Assembly (NCBI GenBank): GCA_964371405.1
Contig: CAYJLV010000011.1
Coordinates: 1-64,000 of the forward strand
DNA: 64,000 nt
Source of the DNA: JAMHWF01 sp964371405
GTDB lineage: Bacteria > Pseudomonadota > Gammaproteobacteria > Burkholderiales > Burkholderiaceae_C
Direction: 5' to 3'
The notes beneath the pieces are model-generated. The model worked only from the letters and a program-made list of their open reading frames with translations. It had not been told where the DNA came from and did not search any database. The translations under genes and the position numbers were made by a program. The number at the start of each line of letters is the position of its first letter. Position 1 is the stretch's first letter. Positions 15,077-24,203 of this stretch are shown piece by piece.

Positions 15077-16393
15077 TCAGTACGACGGCTTCGGCATGTC
15101 GGCCGCGCTGAAGACCAGCGACACCTTCGCGTCTTGCGGGATGCCCGGCAGCCCGGCCGCCCACTGCTCCCACTGCGCGCGCATCGCCGCCAGCCGCGCC
15201 GGGTCGCGCTGCGCGACGTTGGCGCGTTCGCGCTCGTCCTGGCTCAGGTCGAACAAGTACTCGTGGCCGTCCATCGCCAGGTACTTCCACGGCCCCGAGC
15301 GCATTGCGCGCTGCTGTCGATGCAGCATGCGCCAGTAGAGATCGCGCGGCGGCTGCCATGACGGATCGTCAAACAGCGGCAACAGGCTCACGCCGTCCAT
15401 CGGGTAGTCGGGATGCGGCGCGACGCCGGCGGCGGCGAGCATCGTCGCCACCCAGTCCATCGTGATCGCCGGCGTGTCGCTCACGAGCCCCGCCGCGATC
15501 TTCGCCGGCCAGTGCGCGATCAGGGGCACGCGGATGCCGCCTTCGAGCAGGTCCATCTTCTGGCCGACGAAGGGCCAGTTGTCGGAGAAGCGCTCGCCGC
15601 CGTTGTCGCTGGTGAAGACGATGAGCGTGTCGTCGAGCAGGCCCTTGGCTTCGAGCGCGGCGGCGATGCGGCCGATGCCTTCGTCCATGTGGTGGATCAT
15701 TCGGCGATAGATCGCGATCGAGCCGCCGTCCTTGTGGTGGATCGCCGGCGCGATGCGGCGCGATTCGGCCTCGTCGTCGCGCGTCACCCACGGCCAGTGC
15801 GGCGCCGTGTAGTGCACGCTCAAGAGGAACGGTGTCGCGCCGTCCTGCCGCTCGACGAAGTCCACCGCGCGGTCGCTGATCAGGTCGGTCAGGTAGCCCT
15901 GGCGGTGCACTTCCTCGCCCTGCTCATGGAGATCGTGCGTGCCGGCGCTGTCGGCGTGCGAGAAGTAGTCGACGCCGCCCGACAGCGGACCGAAGTGCTC
16001 GTCGTAGCCGCTCTTGAGCGGCCCGAAGTGCGGCGGGAAACCGAGGTGCCACTTGCCGGCGAGCGCCGTGCGATATCCGGCATCGCGCAACAGCGATGGC
16101 AGCGTCGGGTGCGACGGATGCAGGCCGATCACCTTGTCGCCGCGCGCCTTGCTCGTCATCGGCTCCTCGGCCGCGCCGCGCAGCCGGTACTGCCAGCGCC
16201 CCGTGATCAGCGCGAAGCGCGTCGGCGAACACACGGGCGAGTTGGAGTAGCCGTTCGTGAAGCGCAGGCCGCGCTCCGCCAGGCGATCGAGCTGCGGAGA
16301 GACCGGCGTGTCGCCGCGCGCGCCGCAGCAGCCGAGGTCGGCATAGCCGAGGTCGTCGGCGAGGATGAAGACGAAGTTGGGGCGCTTGTTCAT
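15077..16393 (-). CDS. Type I sulfatase (arylsulfatase family)
   Basis: Hydrolyses sulfate esters. The 438-aa protein has the formylglycine motif C55-S-P-T-R59 that a maturase converts to the catalytic residue, the metal ligands DD near the N-terminus (FILADDLGYADLGCCG), GKWHLG, and FTSDNGGERFSDNW. No signal peptide is evident at ATG 16393, so it is probably cytoplasmic, which suits import of intact sulfate esters. It is the last gene of a co-directional set of three Bug receptors and a SulP permease, 26 bp after the nearest Bug gene. No formylglycine-generating enzyme is encoded in the window. The substrate is unknown. Confidence 0.92.
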   Translation of the reverse strand: MNKRPNFVFILADDLGYADLGCCGARGDTPVSPQLDRLAERGLRFTNGYSNSPVCSPTRFALITGRWQYRLRGAAEEPMTSKARGDKVIGLHPSHPTLPSLLRDAGYRTALAGKWHLGFPPHFGPLKSGYDEHFGPLSGGVDYFSHADSAGTHDLHEQGEEVHRQGYLTDLISDRAVDFVERQDGATPFLLSVHYTAPHWPWVTRDDEAESRRIAPAIHHKDGGSIAIYRRMIHHMDEGIGRIAAALEAKGLLDDTLIVFTSDNGGERFSDNWPFVGQKMDLLEGGIRVPLIAHWPAKIAAGLVSDTPAITMDWVATMLAAAGVAPHPDYPMDGVSLLPLFDDPSWQPPRDLYWRMLHRQQRAMRSGPWKYLAMDGHEYLFDLSQDERERANVAQRDPARLAAMRAQWEQWAAGLPGIPQDAKVSLVFSAADMPKPSY

Positions 16394-16419
16394 GGCGGCA
16401 ACGGTTCGAGTGGTGGGGA

Positions 16420-17385
16420 TCAATCGGCGGCATTGAACCCGGTCGCCTTGACGACGACGGCCCAGCGCTGCGTCTCGCGCTTGATGAGATCGACGAATTC
16501 GGCGCCGCATACCGGTGCGACGGCCAGGCCCTGCGCGGCGAGCCGCGCGCGCGTTTCGGCATCGGCCAGCGCCGCGCGCTGCGCCTCGATCAGCCTGGCC
16601 TGCACATCGGCGGGCGTGGCGCGCGGCACCATGAGGCCGAACCACGCCGTCGTCGTCAGATCGCCCAGGCCCTGCTCGCCGAGCGTCGGCACGTCTTTCA
16701 GCGCGTCGAAGCGCGTGCTGCCCGTCGTCGCCAGTGCGACCAGCTTGCCGCTGCGGATGTGCGGCAGCGCCGTCGCCACCTGCGTGAAGCCGAACGGCAC
16801 GACGCCGGCGAGCAGGTCGGTCACCTGCGGCGCGCTGCCGCGGTACGGAATGTGCGTGAGCGCGATGCCGAGCTTGTCGCCCAGCTGGTGGCCGAGAAAG
16901 TGCGACGGCGTGCCGGGCTGGTACGACGCATAGCTGGCCTGCTTCGGGTTCGCCTGCAGCCAGGCGCGGAGCTGGGCCACGTCCTTGACCGGCACGCCCG
17001 GGTGCGCGACGAGCACGAGCGGAAACTCGACCGCCTTGCACAGGTAGGCGAAGTCGTCCTGCGCATAGCCGAGCTTGCGGTAGGCGCTCGGGTTGATCGT
17101 CATCAGCGCCGCCGTGCCGACCGTCACCGTGTAGCCGTCGGCCGCGGCGCGCGCGCCGGCCTCGGTCGCCGCCAGCGCGTTGCCGCGGTTGTCGACGATG
17201 ACGGGCTGCTTGAGCGTGCGCGTCATGTGGTCGGACTGTGCCCGTGCCCAGACGTCGATCGCGCCGCCGGCGGGCGACGGCACGATGACCTGCACCGGGC
17301 GCGCGGGCCAGGATGGGGCCTGCGCGGCGGCTGCGGTGCAGGCGGCGGCGATGGCGACCGCGAGCGCGGCGAACAGTGGTTTCAT
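16420..17385 (-). CDS. Bug/TctC-family periplasmic solute-binding protein (copy 1)
   Basis: A 321-aa receptor with signal peptide (AIAAACTAAAAQA) and the family signature WPARPVQVIVPSPAGGAIDV, followed by VIVDNRGNALAATEAGARAAADGYT and HIPYRGSAPQVTDLLAG. Such proteins bind carboxylates or similar small anions in the periplasm, classically for TctAB permeases. The start (ATG 17385) overlaps the SulP stop by 4 bp, so it is translationally coupled to the permease. It precedes the sulfatase by 26 bp. No TctA or TctB gene is in the window. Confidence 0.92.
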   Translation of the reverse strand: MKPLFAALAVAIAAACTAAAAQAPSWPARPVQVIVPSPAGGAIDVWARAQSDHMTRTLKQPVIVDNRGNALAATEAGARAAADGYTVTVGTAALMTINPSAYRKLGYAQDDFAYLCKAVEFPLVLVAHPGVPVKDVAQLRAWLQANPKQASYASYQPGTPSHFLGHQLGDKLGIALTHIPYRGSAPQVTDLLAGVVPFGFTQVATALPHIRSGKLVALATTGSTRFDALKDVPTLGEQGLGDLTTTAWFGLMVPRATPADVQARLIEAQRAALADAETRARLAAQGLAVAPVCGAEFVDLIKRETQRWAVVVKATGFNAAD

Positions 17386-19166
17386 CGGGGGTCTCCATCG
17401 GTGGAAGGGGGCGCTGCAGCGGCACGCGCCGCGCATTCGAACGTGACGCGCGCCGTGCAGCGCGTGCGGCAATAGTCGGGATCGATGCGCCGGTAGATCG
17501 CCGCCAGCGCCGTCTGCTTGTCGGGGAAGACGTGGTCCTCGCCGAGCTGTTCGAGGAAACCGGTGCGCCGCCACATCTGCAGCACCTGCGGCCGCGGGCG
17601 GTGGAAGTAGAGGTCGCCGCCCGCCGCACGGCGCGCGCGCAGCTCGTCGCGCCAGACGGCCTCGCCCGCCACGTCGATGAAGTTCATGCTCTTGGCCATC
17701 ACGAGCAGGTGCTTGCGCGCGTCGTGCGGCGGCTCGCGCAGCGCGTGCAGCGTGTCGGCCACGTATGCCGCGGCGCCGAAGAACACGGGCCCTTCCATGC
17801 GCAGCAGCTTGATCTGCGGGCACTCGGCCAGCGGATGGGCGACGTCGTCGAGCACGACGAAGTGGCGCTCCGGCGCCATCGTGTCGAAGCCCATCGTGCG
17901 CATCGCCGGGCGCGACGCGCGGTACAGATAGGCCACGAGCGAAAGCCCGGTGCCGACCAGGATCGCCATCTCGATGCGCACGACGAGCATCGACACGGCC
18001 GTCGTCATCGCGGTCCAGAAGTCGGTGCGGCTGGCCACCGCGAGGCGGCGCCACGCCGCGAGGTCGAGCAGCGATGCGGCGACCACGAGCAGCAGCCCGC
18101 CCACCGCGGCCAGCGGCAGCTCGGCCGCCAGCGGCGCCGCGAGCAGCAGCAGCGCGAGCAGGATCGCCGCCGAGAACACGCCCGCCAGCGGCGTGCGCGC
18201 GCCGGCCTCGTAGTTGGGCATCGAGCGGTTGAGCGAGCCGCACGACAGGTACGACGAGAAGAAGCCCCCGACCACGTTCGACAGCCCCTGGCCGATGAAC
18301 TCGCGGTTCGCGTCGATGCGCTGCCCCGAGCGCTCGGCCACCGCCTTGGCGATCGAGATCGACTGGCCGATCGCGACGATCGCCAGCGCCAGCGCCACCG
18401 GCAGCAGCTCGCCGAGCTGCGACCAGCGCAGCTGCGGCACGTGCAGCGGCGGCAGCGCGCCGGCGATCGCGCCGACGGTGCGCACGTGCTCGAAGCGCTG
18501 CGAGTGGTCGAACGCATAGGCGAGCATCGTGCCCGCGGCCAGGCCGATCAGCATCGACGGCCAGCGCCGGTCGATGCGCCGCGCCGCAAGCGTGACGGCG
18601 ATCGTCAGCGCGCCCACCGCCAGCGCCGACAGGTTGGGCATCGACCCGGCCACGGCGCGCAGCACGTCGCCGGCGCGGTGCGCGTGCTCGGGGTAGACGC
18701 CCAGCACGTCCCTGAGCGCGAACACGGCAATCAGCAGCGACGCGCCGCTCATGAAGCCGAGCAGCGCCGCCGGCGAGATGAAGTCGGCGATCGCGCCGAG
18801 CCTCAGCCCCCCCACCAGCAGCTGCAGCGCGCCGACGATCACGGTGACGGCGAGCACCAGCTCGATGTAGTCGGGGCTGCCGACGGCCGCCAGCGGCGCG
18901 ATCGTCGCCATCAGCGCCAGCGAGTTGGCGTTCGTCGGCCCCGACACCACGTGCCGGCTCGATCCGAACAGCGCCGCCACGATGCAGGGCACGATGGCGG
19001 TGTAGAGCCCGTACTGCGGCGGCAGGCCGGCGAGCGTGGCGAACGCGATGCCCTGCGGCAGCACGAGCACGGCGCCCAGCAGGCCCGCGAGCGCGTCGGC
19101 GCGCAGCGTTGCCGCCGAGACGTCGCTCACCCAGTCGCCGAACAGGCGGCGCAGCACCGCTGTCAC
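17382..19166 (-). CDS. SulP-family anion permease with STAS domain
   Basis: A 594-aa transporter. The N-terminal membrane region has the SulP signature (GLLGAVLVLPQGIAFATLAGLPPQYGLYT, split here as GLPPQYGLYTAIVPC) and the GPTNANSLAL motif. The C-terminal third is a cytoplasmic STAS domain ending at RIDPDYCRTRC. SulP proteins carry sulfate, bicarbonate or dicarboxylates. The start is GTG 19166, overlapping the preceding Bug stop (GTGA). Its own stop overlaps the next Bug start (ATGA). A permease interleaved by 4-bp overlaps between two binding-protein genes is unusual and suggests functional coupling. Sulfate released by the sulfatase, or the organic anion itself, are possible substrates (inference). 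Confidence 0.9.
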   Translation of the reverse strand: MTAVLRRLFGDWVSDVSAATLRADALAGLLGAVLVLPQGIAFATLAGLPPQYGLYTAIVPCIVAALFGSSRHVVSGPTNANSLALMATIAPLAAVGSPDYIELVLAVTVIVGALQLLVGGLRLGAIADFISPAALLGFMSGASLLIAVFALRDVLGVYPEHAHRAGDVLRAVAGSMPNLSALAVGALTIAVTLAARRIDRRWPSMLIGLAAGTMLAYAFDHSQRFEHVRTVGAIAGALPPLHVPQLRWSQLGELLPVALALAIVAIGQSISIAKAVAERSGQRIDANREFIGQGLSNVVGGFFSSYLSCGSLNRSMPNYEAGARTPLAGVFSAAILLALLLLAAPLAAELPLAAVGGLLLVVAASLLDLAAWRRLAVASRTDFWTAMTTAVSMLVVRIEMAILVGTGLSLVAYLYRASRPAMRTMGFDTMAPERHFVVLDDVAHPLAECPQIKLLRMEGPVFFGAAAYVADTLHALREPPHDARKHLLVMAKSMNFIDVAGEAVWRDELRARRAAGGDLYFHRPRPQVLQMWRRTGFLEQLGEDHVFPDKQTALAAIYRRIDPDYCRTRCTARVTFECAARAAAAPPSTDGDPR

Positions 19167-20170
19167 TCGAGCTTCAGGTCGATGCGCTTGATGACGCCGC
19201 TCCAGCGCTCGCCGTCGGCCTGCAGGACGCGCTGCGCCTCGGCCGACGTGCTGCCCACGGCGACGAGGTCGATCCTGGCGAACCGCGCACGCACGTCGGG
19301 CTGCACCAGCACTTCGTGCACGGCGGCCTGCACCGCGGCGACCACCGGCGCCGGCGTGCCCTTGGGCGCCATCAGCACGAGCTTGAAGGTGGCGTCGACA
19401 TCGCTGCGGCCGAGCACCTTGGTCAAGGGCGGCACCTCGGGCGCGAGCGGCGACGGCTCGGCCGACGACACGGCGAGCGCCGTCAGCTTGCCGGCCTTGA
19501 CGTGCGGCAGCACCCCCGGCGTGGCGAGGAAACCGCATGCCACTTCGCCGGCGAGCACGGCCTGCGTGCCCGGCACCGGGCCCTTGTACGGCACGTGGTC
19601 CATCTTCGTCTTCGTGGCGTCGAGCAGCAGCGTGAACGCCAGGTGGCCCGGCGAGCCGGCGCCGCCCGAGGCGTACTGCAGGTTCTCCTTCTTCGCGCGC
19701 GCGAGCAGTTCGTCCACCGTCCTGATGCCCAGCCCCGCATTGCACACCAGCATCTGCGAGAAAGTGGCGATGATCGTCACCGGCACGAGGTCGGTGCGCG
19801 AGTCGTACCCCATGTTCTTGTAGACGTAGGGATTCACCGTGACGACGGTGTCGGGATTGTTGACCAGCGTGTGGCCGTCGGGCGGCGCGTTGGCCACCTC
19901 CTTCGATGCCAGGCCGTTGGCGGCGCCGGGCTTGTTCTCGACGGTGACGGAGTGCTTGAACTTGTCGCCGAGCCGCTCGGCGAGCAGCCGCGAGCTGATG
20001 TCGGAAGGGCCGCCGGGCGGCGAGCCGACGAGCAGGCGCACCGGCTTGACGGGGAACAGCAGCGGCGCGGCGGCCGCTTGCTGCTGTTGCGCGGCGGCGG
20101 GCAGCGCGAGCGCGGTGCACGACAGTGCGGTCACTGCCGCCACTGCGAGCGGAAACGGGTTCATCGACAT
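19163..20170 (-). CDS. Bug/TctC-family periplasmic solute-binding protein (copy 2)
   Basis: A 335-aa receptor with signal peptide ending at LALPAAAQ and a Gln/Ala linker (QQQQAAAA). The family core is FPVKPVRLLVGSPPGGPSD, VTVENKPGAANGLASKEVA, DHVPYKGPVPGTQAVLAG and FLATPGVLPHVKAG. I chose ATG 20170, which has GAGAGG upstream, over ATG 20164. Its stop overlaps the SulP GTG start. It is clearly diverged from the other two receptors in the operon, so it probably has a different ligand specificity. Confidence 0.9.
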   Translation of the reverse strand: MSMNPFPLAVAAVTALSCTALALPAAAQQQQAAAAPLLFPVKPVRLLVGSPPGGPSDISSRLLAERLGDKFKHSVTVENKPGAANGLASKEVANAPPDGHTLVNNPDTVVTVNPYVYKNMGYDSRTDLVPVTIIATFSQMLVCNAGLGIRTVDELLARAKKENLQYASGGAGSPGHLAFTLLLDATKTKMDHVPYKGPVPGTQAVLAGEVACGFLATPGVLPHVKAGKLTALAVSSAEPSPLAPEVPPLTKVLGRSDVDATFKLVLMAPKGTPAPVVAAVQAAVHEVLVQPDVRARFARIDLVAVGSTSAEAQRVLQADGERWSGVIKRIDLKLE

Positions 20171-20184
20171 CGCGATCCTCTCGA

Positions 20185-21159
20185 TCAAGGCTGGAAGCCC
20201 GAGCGCCTGACCACCGGCAGCCATTGCGCCCGGTAAGCCGAGAGCATCTTCGCCGTCTCGGCGGCGCCGTGGGCGACCGGCGTCATGTAGCCGGCGCGAA
20301 AGCGCTGCTGCAGCTCGGGCTCGAGCATCACGGCGCGGATCGCGTCGGCGATCGCCTTGCGCTTCGCGGCGGGCATGGCGGCCGGCGCGAAGAAGCCGTT
20401 CCAGCCCGTCGCCGCGATGGCAAAGCCCGCTTCGCGGAACGTCGGCACGTCCTTGGCATAGTCGACGCGCTGCGCCGCCGAAACGGCGAGGATGCGGATG
20501 CGCCCGCCCTGGTGCTGCGGCAGCAGCGTCTCGAAGGTGTCGATCGCCACCGGCAGCGCGCCGCCGATCAGGTCGGTGGCCAGCGGCCCCGAGCCCTTGT
20601 AGCCGACGATCTGCGGCTGCACGCCGACGGCCTCGCCGATCATCAGCGCGAAGAAGTGCGGCAGGCTGCCGGTGGCCGGCACGCCGAAGTTGGCCTTGGC
20701 GGGGTTGGCCTTGAGCCACGCGACGAGGTGCGCGAACTCGCGCACCGGCACCTCGGGGCCGACGGCGACGCCGAACTCGTAGTCGTGCACGTGGGCGAGC
20801 GGCGCGAAGTCCTTCTCCGGGTCGTAGCCGGCATCCTTGAAGACGACGGGCGCCACGACCATCAGCGCCGGGTTGCCGAGTACGGCGAGGTTCTGCTCGG
20901 GCGTGGCGCGCCGCACCTGCTGCATGGCGACGCGGCCGCCCGCGCCGGGCCGGTTCTCGACGATCACGTTGACGCCGAGCCGCGGCTGCAGCCGCTCCGC
21001 CACCAGCCTGGCAACGCGGTCGGTGGCGCCGCCCGGCGCATAAGGCACGACGAGCGTGAGCGGGCCGTCGAGCGCGGCGGCGCGCGCAGCCGGCAGCAGC
21101 GTGGCGCCGGCGGCGAGCGCGAGGGCGCGGCGCCGGACAGGATCGAACGGCATCGGCAT
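20185..21159 (-). CDS. Bug/TctC-family periplasmic solute-binding protein (copy 3)
   Basis: First gene of the operon, 324 aa. The N-terminus MPMPFDPVRRRALALAAGA with Arg repeats before the hydrophobic stretch resembles a Tat-like signal, though only RRR is present. The core has LTLVVPYAPGGATDRVARLV, VIVENRPGAGGRVAMQQV and VGYKGSGPLATDLIGG. I chose ATG 21159, preceded by GGAGCCGCC, over an upstream in-frame start at 21189. It is separated by 86 bp from the divergent MarR gene and by 14 bp from copy 2. Confidence 0.9.
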   Translation of the reverse strand: MPMPFDPVRRRALALAAGATLLPAARAAALDGPLTLVVPYAPGGATDRVARLVAERLQPRLGVNVIVENRPGAGGRVAMQQVRRATPEQNLAVLGNPALMVVAPVVFKDAGYDPEKDFAPLAHVHDYEFGVAVGPEVPVREFAHLVAWLKANPAKANFGVPATGSLPHFFALMIGEAVGVQPQIVGYKGSGPLATDLIGGALPVAIDTFETLLPQHQGGRIRILAVSAAQRVDYAKDVPTFREAGFAIAATGWNGFFAPAAMPAAKRKAIADAIRAVMLEPELQQRFRAGYMTPVAHGAAETAKMLSAYRAQWLPVVRRSGFQP

Positions 21160-21223
21160 GGCGGCTCCAGCGGCGCCGCAAACGGGCACCGAGACCCGAC
21201 TGTAGAGGCCTCAGAATCAGTTG

Positions 21224-21233
21224 TTGAAATCAA
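21224..21233. promoter_or_regulatory. Possible operator between Bug operon and MarR gene
   Basis: TTGAAATCAA contains half-sites TTGA and TCAA in inverted arrangement inside the AT-rich part of the 86-bp divergent gap. It is short and was found by eye only. Its position 12 bp before the MarR start would suit autoregulation. Confidence 0.3.
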
Positions 21234-21245
21234 TCCATCTCCGCA

Positions 21246-21851
21246 ATGACCCTGAGCCGCCTGCGCATGCCGCGCGACCTCGACGATCTGCTGAACTACC
21301 GCCTGATGCGCCTCGTCGCGCTCAGCGGCGCACCCGTCGTGCGGCTGCTCGAAGGCCGCTACGGCATCGCGCGGCGCGAGTGGCGGCTGCTCGCCGTGCT
21401 GGCGGCGCACGGCGCGCTGGCGCCGAGCGGGCTGGCGGCGCGCGCAGACCTCGACCGCGCGCGCACATCGCGCGCCATCGGCACGCTGGCTGGCAAGCAA
21501 CTGCTCGAACGCAGCACGCAGCCGGGCGACCGCCGGCGCGCCGTCGTGCGGCTGACCGACGCCGGCCGCAAGCTCTACGACGAGCTGTTCCCGCAGGTCG
21601 CCGAGATCAACCGCCGCGTCCTGGAGCGGCTCGACGATGCGCTGCTCGAAGGTCTCGATGCCGCGCTGGCACAACTGACGCGCGACGCGGCCGTCGTCAA
21701 CCGCGAGGTGGCGCTCGACGTGCGCGCCGACCGGCGCCTGGGCGGCACGCGGCGCCGCTGGCACGGCGACGCCGAGTTGCCTGGACAGCCGGCAGACGGC
21801 CGGACTGCTCCCTCGCCCGCTCGCGGGAGCGGGCGGGGGCGACGGCCGTAG
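21246..21851 (+). CDS. MarR family transcriptional regulator with repeat-derived tail
   Basis: A 201-aa frame. Residues 1-165 carry the MarR fold: LDDLLNYRLMRLVALSGAPV, the winged helix EWRLLAVLAAHGALAPSGLA, the recognition helix ARTSRAIGTLAGKQLLERS and the wing PGDRRRAVVRLTDAG. The last 35 or so residues (GQPADGRTAPSPARGSGRGRRP) are encoded by a palindromic intergenic element (21814-21835), so the original stop may have been lost. It is divergent from the Bug/SulP/sulfatase operon and is the obvious candidate for its control (inference). Confidence 0.85.
   Translation: MTLSRLRMPRDLDDLLNYRLMRLVALSGAPVVRLLEGRYGIARREWRLLAVLAAHGALAPSGLAARADLDRARTSRAIGTLAGKQLLERSTQPGDRRRAVVRLTDAGRKLYDELFPQVAEINRRVLERLDDALLEGLDAALAQLTRDAAVVNREVALDVRADRRLGGTRRRWHGDAELPGQPADGRTAPSPARGSGRGRRP
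21814..21835. repeat. Palindromic element (9-bp arms) inside the MarR 3' end
   Basis: CGCCCGCTC and GAGCGGGCG pair around a 4-nt loop. The flanking bases (CCCT before, GGGGC after) resemble the two CCCGC/GCGGG-type palindromes at 34643-34737. It may be the same dispersed element family, here captured within a coding frame. Confidence 0.5.
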
Positions 21852-21872
21852 CCGAGCCCGGCCGCAGCAGCG

Positions 21873-24203
21873 TCAGACCACCGCCGGCGCGACGACGCGC
21901 TGCGCCTTGATGCCGGCGATGAGCTTGCCCTTGCGCGCGCGCTTGCCGGCGTGCTCGGCCAGCGCTGCGCCCTTGAGCAGATCTTCCTTCGGCTTGGCGC
22001 CGCGCAGCGTCGTGCCCTGCACCAGCAGCACATCGGCGAAGGCGGCCACGCTGACCATCGCGTCCTTGCCGCCGGCGGTGTCCACGTCGATCAGCGTCAA
22101 CCCGCGGCCGCCCTTGGGCTGCAGCTTCAGCTCGTCGAGCGCGAAGACGAGCAGCCGCCCCGCCATCGACAGGCAGGCGAGCTGGCGCATCCCGGCGTTG
22201 ACGGGTGCGAAGGCGAGCGGGCGCTCGGCCTCTTCGAGCGACAGGAAGGTCTTGCCGCCCTTCTGCCGCGACACCAGGTCGCCCACCTTGGCCAGCAGCC
22301 CATAGCCGCCGGTGCCCGCGACGACGAGCGGCTGCTCGGCGTGGCCGGCGAAGTAGTGCTGCGGCTGCGTGCCCGACTCCAGATCGATCAGCGTCGTGAT
22401 CGGCTGGCCGTCGCCGCGGCCGCCGGGCAACGCCGCGACCGGCACCGAATAGACACGGCCGTTGCTGCCCATCACGACGAGCGTGTCGACGCTGCGGCAA
22501 TAGAAGCTGCCGTACATCGCGTCACCCGACTTGAAGGCGATCGCCACCGGGTCGATCTCGTGGCCCTTGAGCGAGCGCACCCAGCCGCGGGCGCTGACGA
22601 CCACCGTGACCGGCTCGTCGACGACCTTGATCTCGGCCGTGGCCCGCTTCTCCTGCTGGATCAGCGTGCGGCGCTCGTCACCGTGAGCCTTGGCGTCGGC
22701 CTCGATCTCCTTGACCACGGTGCGCTTGAGCGCCGCAGGGCTGCCGAGGATCTCTTCGAGCTTGCCCTGCTCGGCGCGCAGCTCCTTCAACTCCTGCTCG
22801 ATCTTGATGGCTTCGAGCCGCGCAAGCTGGCGCAGGCGGATCTCGAGGATGTCCTCCGCCTGGCGGTCGCTGAGCTTGAAGCGCGCGATCAGCGCCGCCT
22901 TGGGCTCGTCGCTCGCGCGGATGATGCGGATCACCTCGTCGATGTTGAGCAGCACGAGCTGCCGGCCTTCGAGGATGTGGATGCGGTCCAGCACCTTGGC
23001 CAGCCGGTGCCGCGTGCGCCGCTCCACCGTGGCGAGCCGGAAGCCCAGCCACTCGGCGAGGATCTGGCGCAGGCTCTTCTGCGTCGGCCGGCCGTCGGCG
23101 CCGACCATCGTCAGGTTGACCGGCGCCGAGGTCTCGAGACTCGTGTGCGCGAGCAGCGTCGTGATCAGCTCCTGCTGCTCGACAGTGCGCGTCTTCGGCT
23201 CGAAGACGAGGCGCACCGCAGCCTCCTTGCCCGACTCGTCGCGCACCGCGTCGAGCACGGCGAGCACGGTCGCCTTGAGCTGCGTCTGCTCGGCCGAGAG
23301 CGCCTTCTTGCCGGCCTTCACCTTGGGGTTGGAGAGTTCCTCGATCTCTTCGAGCACCTTCTGCGCGCTGGTGCCGGGCGGCAGCTCCGTCACGACGAGC
23401 TGCCACTGGCCGCGCGCCAGATCCTCGATCTTCCAGCGCGCGCGCACCTTGAGCGAGCCACGGCCGGTGGCGTAGGCGGCGCGGATGTCTTCGGTGCTGC
23501 TGATGATCTGGCCGCCGCCCGGGTAGTCGGGCGCGGGCAGCAGTTCGTAGAGCGCCTCGTCGGCGAGCTTGTCGTTCTTGAGCAGCGCGACGGCGGCGGC
23601 CGCCACCTCGCGCAGGTTGTGCGGCGGCACCTCGGTCGCCAGGCCGACGGCGATGCCGCTCGCACCGTTGAGCAGCACGAACGGCAGCCGCGCCGGTAGC
23701 TGCTTCGGCTCTTCCGTCGAGCCGTCGTAGTTGGGGATGAAGTCGACCGTGCCTTCGTCGATCTCGTCGAGCAGCAGCCGCGTGATCGGCGCGAGCCGCG
23801 CCTCGGTGTAGCGCATCGCCGCCGCGCCGTCGCCGTCGCGGGAGCCGAAGTTGCCGTGGCCGTCGACCAGCGGATAGCGCTGCGAAAAGTCCTGCGCCAT
23901 GCGCACCAGCGCGTCGTAGGCGGCGGTGTCGCCGTGCGGGTGGTAGCGGCCGAGCACGTCGCCCACCACGCGCGCACTCTTCACCGGCTTGGCGCCCGTG
24001 CTGCCGCTGAATCCCAGCCCCATGCGCGACATCGAGTACAGGATGCGGCGCTGCACCGGCTTCTGCCCGTCGCACACATCGGGCAGCGCGCGGCCCTTGA
24101 CGACGGACAGCGCGTACTCGAGGTAGGCGTGCTCGGCGTAGCGGGCAAGCGTGATGGCGTCGGGCGACGGCTCGATGGGGGTGAAGAGATCGGGTTCGGT
24201 CAT
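21873..24203 (-). CDS. parC: DNA topoisomerase IV subunit A
   Basis: The cleavage subunit of the enzyme that separates daughter chromosomes, acting with ParE. The 776-aa protein has the catalytic tyrosine Y132 in AMRYTEARL, the quinolone-determining region GRYHPHGDTAAYDALVRM with Thr and Asp at the positions equivalent to E. coli Ser80 and Glu84 (common natural residues in betaproteobacteria), and a C-terminal beta-propeller region (GRVYSVPVAALPGGRGDG). parE lies about 14 kb away on the same strand. Start ATG 24203 gives MTEPDLFTPIEPS. Confidence 0.95.
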   Translation of the reverse strand: MTEPDLFTPIEPSPDAITLARYAEHAYLEYALSVVKGRALPDVCDGQKPVQRRILYSMSRMGLGFSGSTGAKPVKSARVVGDVLGRYHPHGDTAAYDALVRMAQDFSQRYPLVDGHGNFGSRDGDGAAAMRYTEARLAPITRLLLDEIDEGTVDFIPNYDGSTEEPKQLPARLPFVLLNGASGIAVGLATEVPPHNLREVAAAAVALLKNDKLADEALYELLPAPDYPGGGQIISSTEDIRAAYATGRGSLKVRARWKIEDLARGQWQLVVTELPPGTSAQKVLEEIEELSNPKVKAGKKALSAEQTQLKATVLAVLDAVRDESGKEAAVRLVFEPKTRTVEQQELITTLLAHTSLETSAPVNLTMVGADGRPTQKSLRQILAEWLGFRLATVERRTRHRLAKVLDRIHILEGRQLVLLNIDEVIRIIRASDEPKAALIARFKLSDRQAEDILEIRLRQLARLEAIKIEQELKELRAEQGKLEEILGSPAALKRTVVKEIEADAKAHGDERRTLIQQEKRATAEIKVVDEPVTVVVSARGWVRSLKGHEIDPVAIAFKSGDAMYGSFYCRSVDTLVVMGSNGRVYSVPVAALPGGRGDGQPITTLIDLESGTQPQHYFAGHAEQPLVVAGTGGYGLLAKVGDLVSRQKGGKTFLSLEEAERPLAFAPVNAGMRQLACLSMAGRLLVFALDELKLQPKGGRGLTLIDVDTAGGKDAMVSVAAFADVLLVQGTTLRGAKPKEDLLKGAALAEHAGKRARKGKLIAGIKAQRVVAPAVV

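Noticed and set aside
21873..24203. Calling the subunit GyrA and noting quinolone-resistance changes
   Set aside because: N-terminus, length and C-terminal region fit ParC. Thr and Asp at the quinolone positions are common natural residues in betaproteobacteria.
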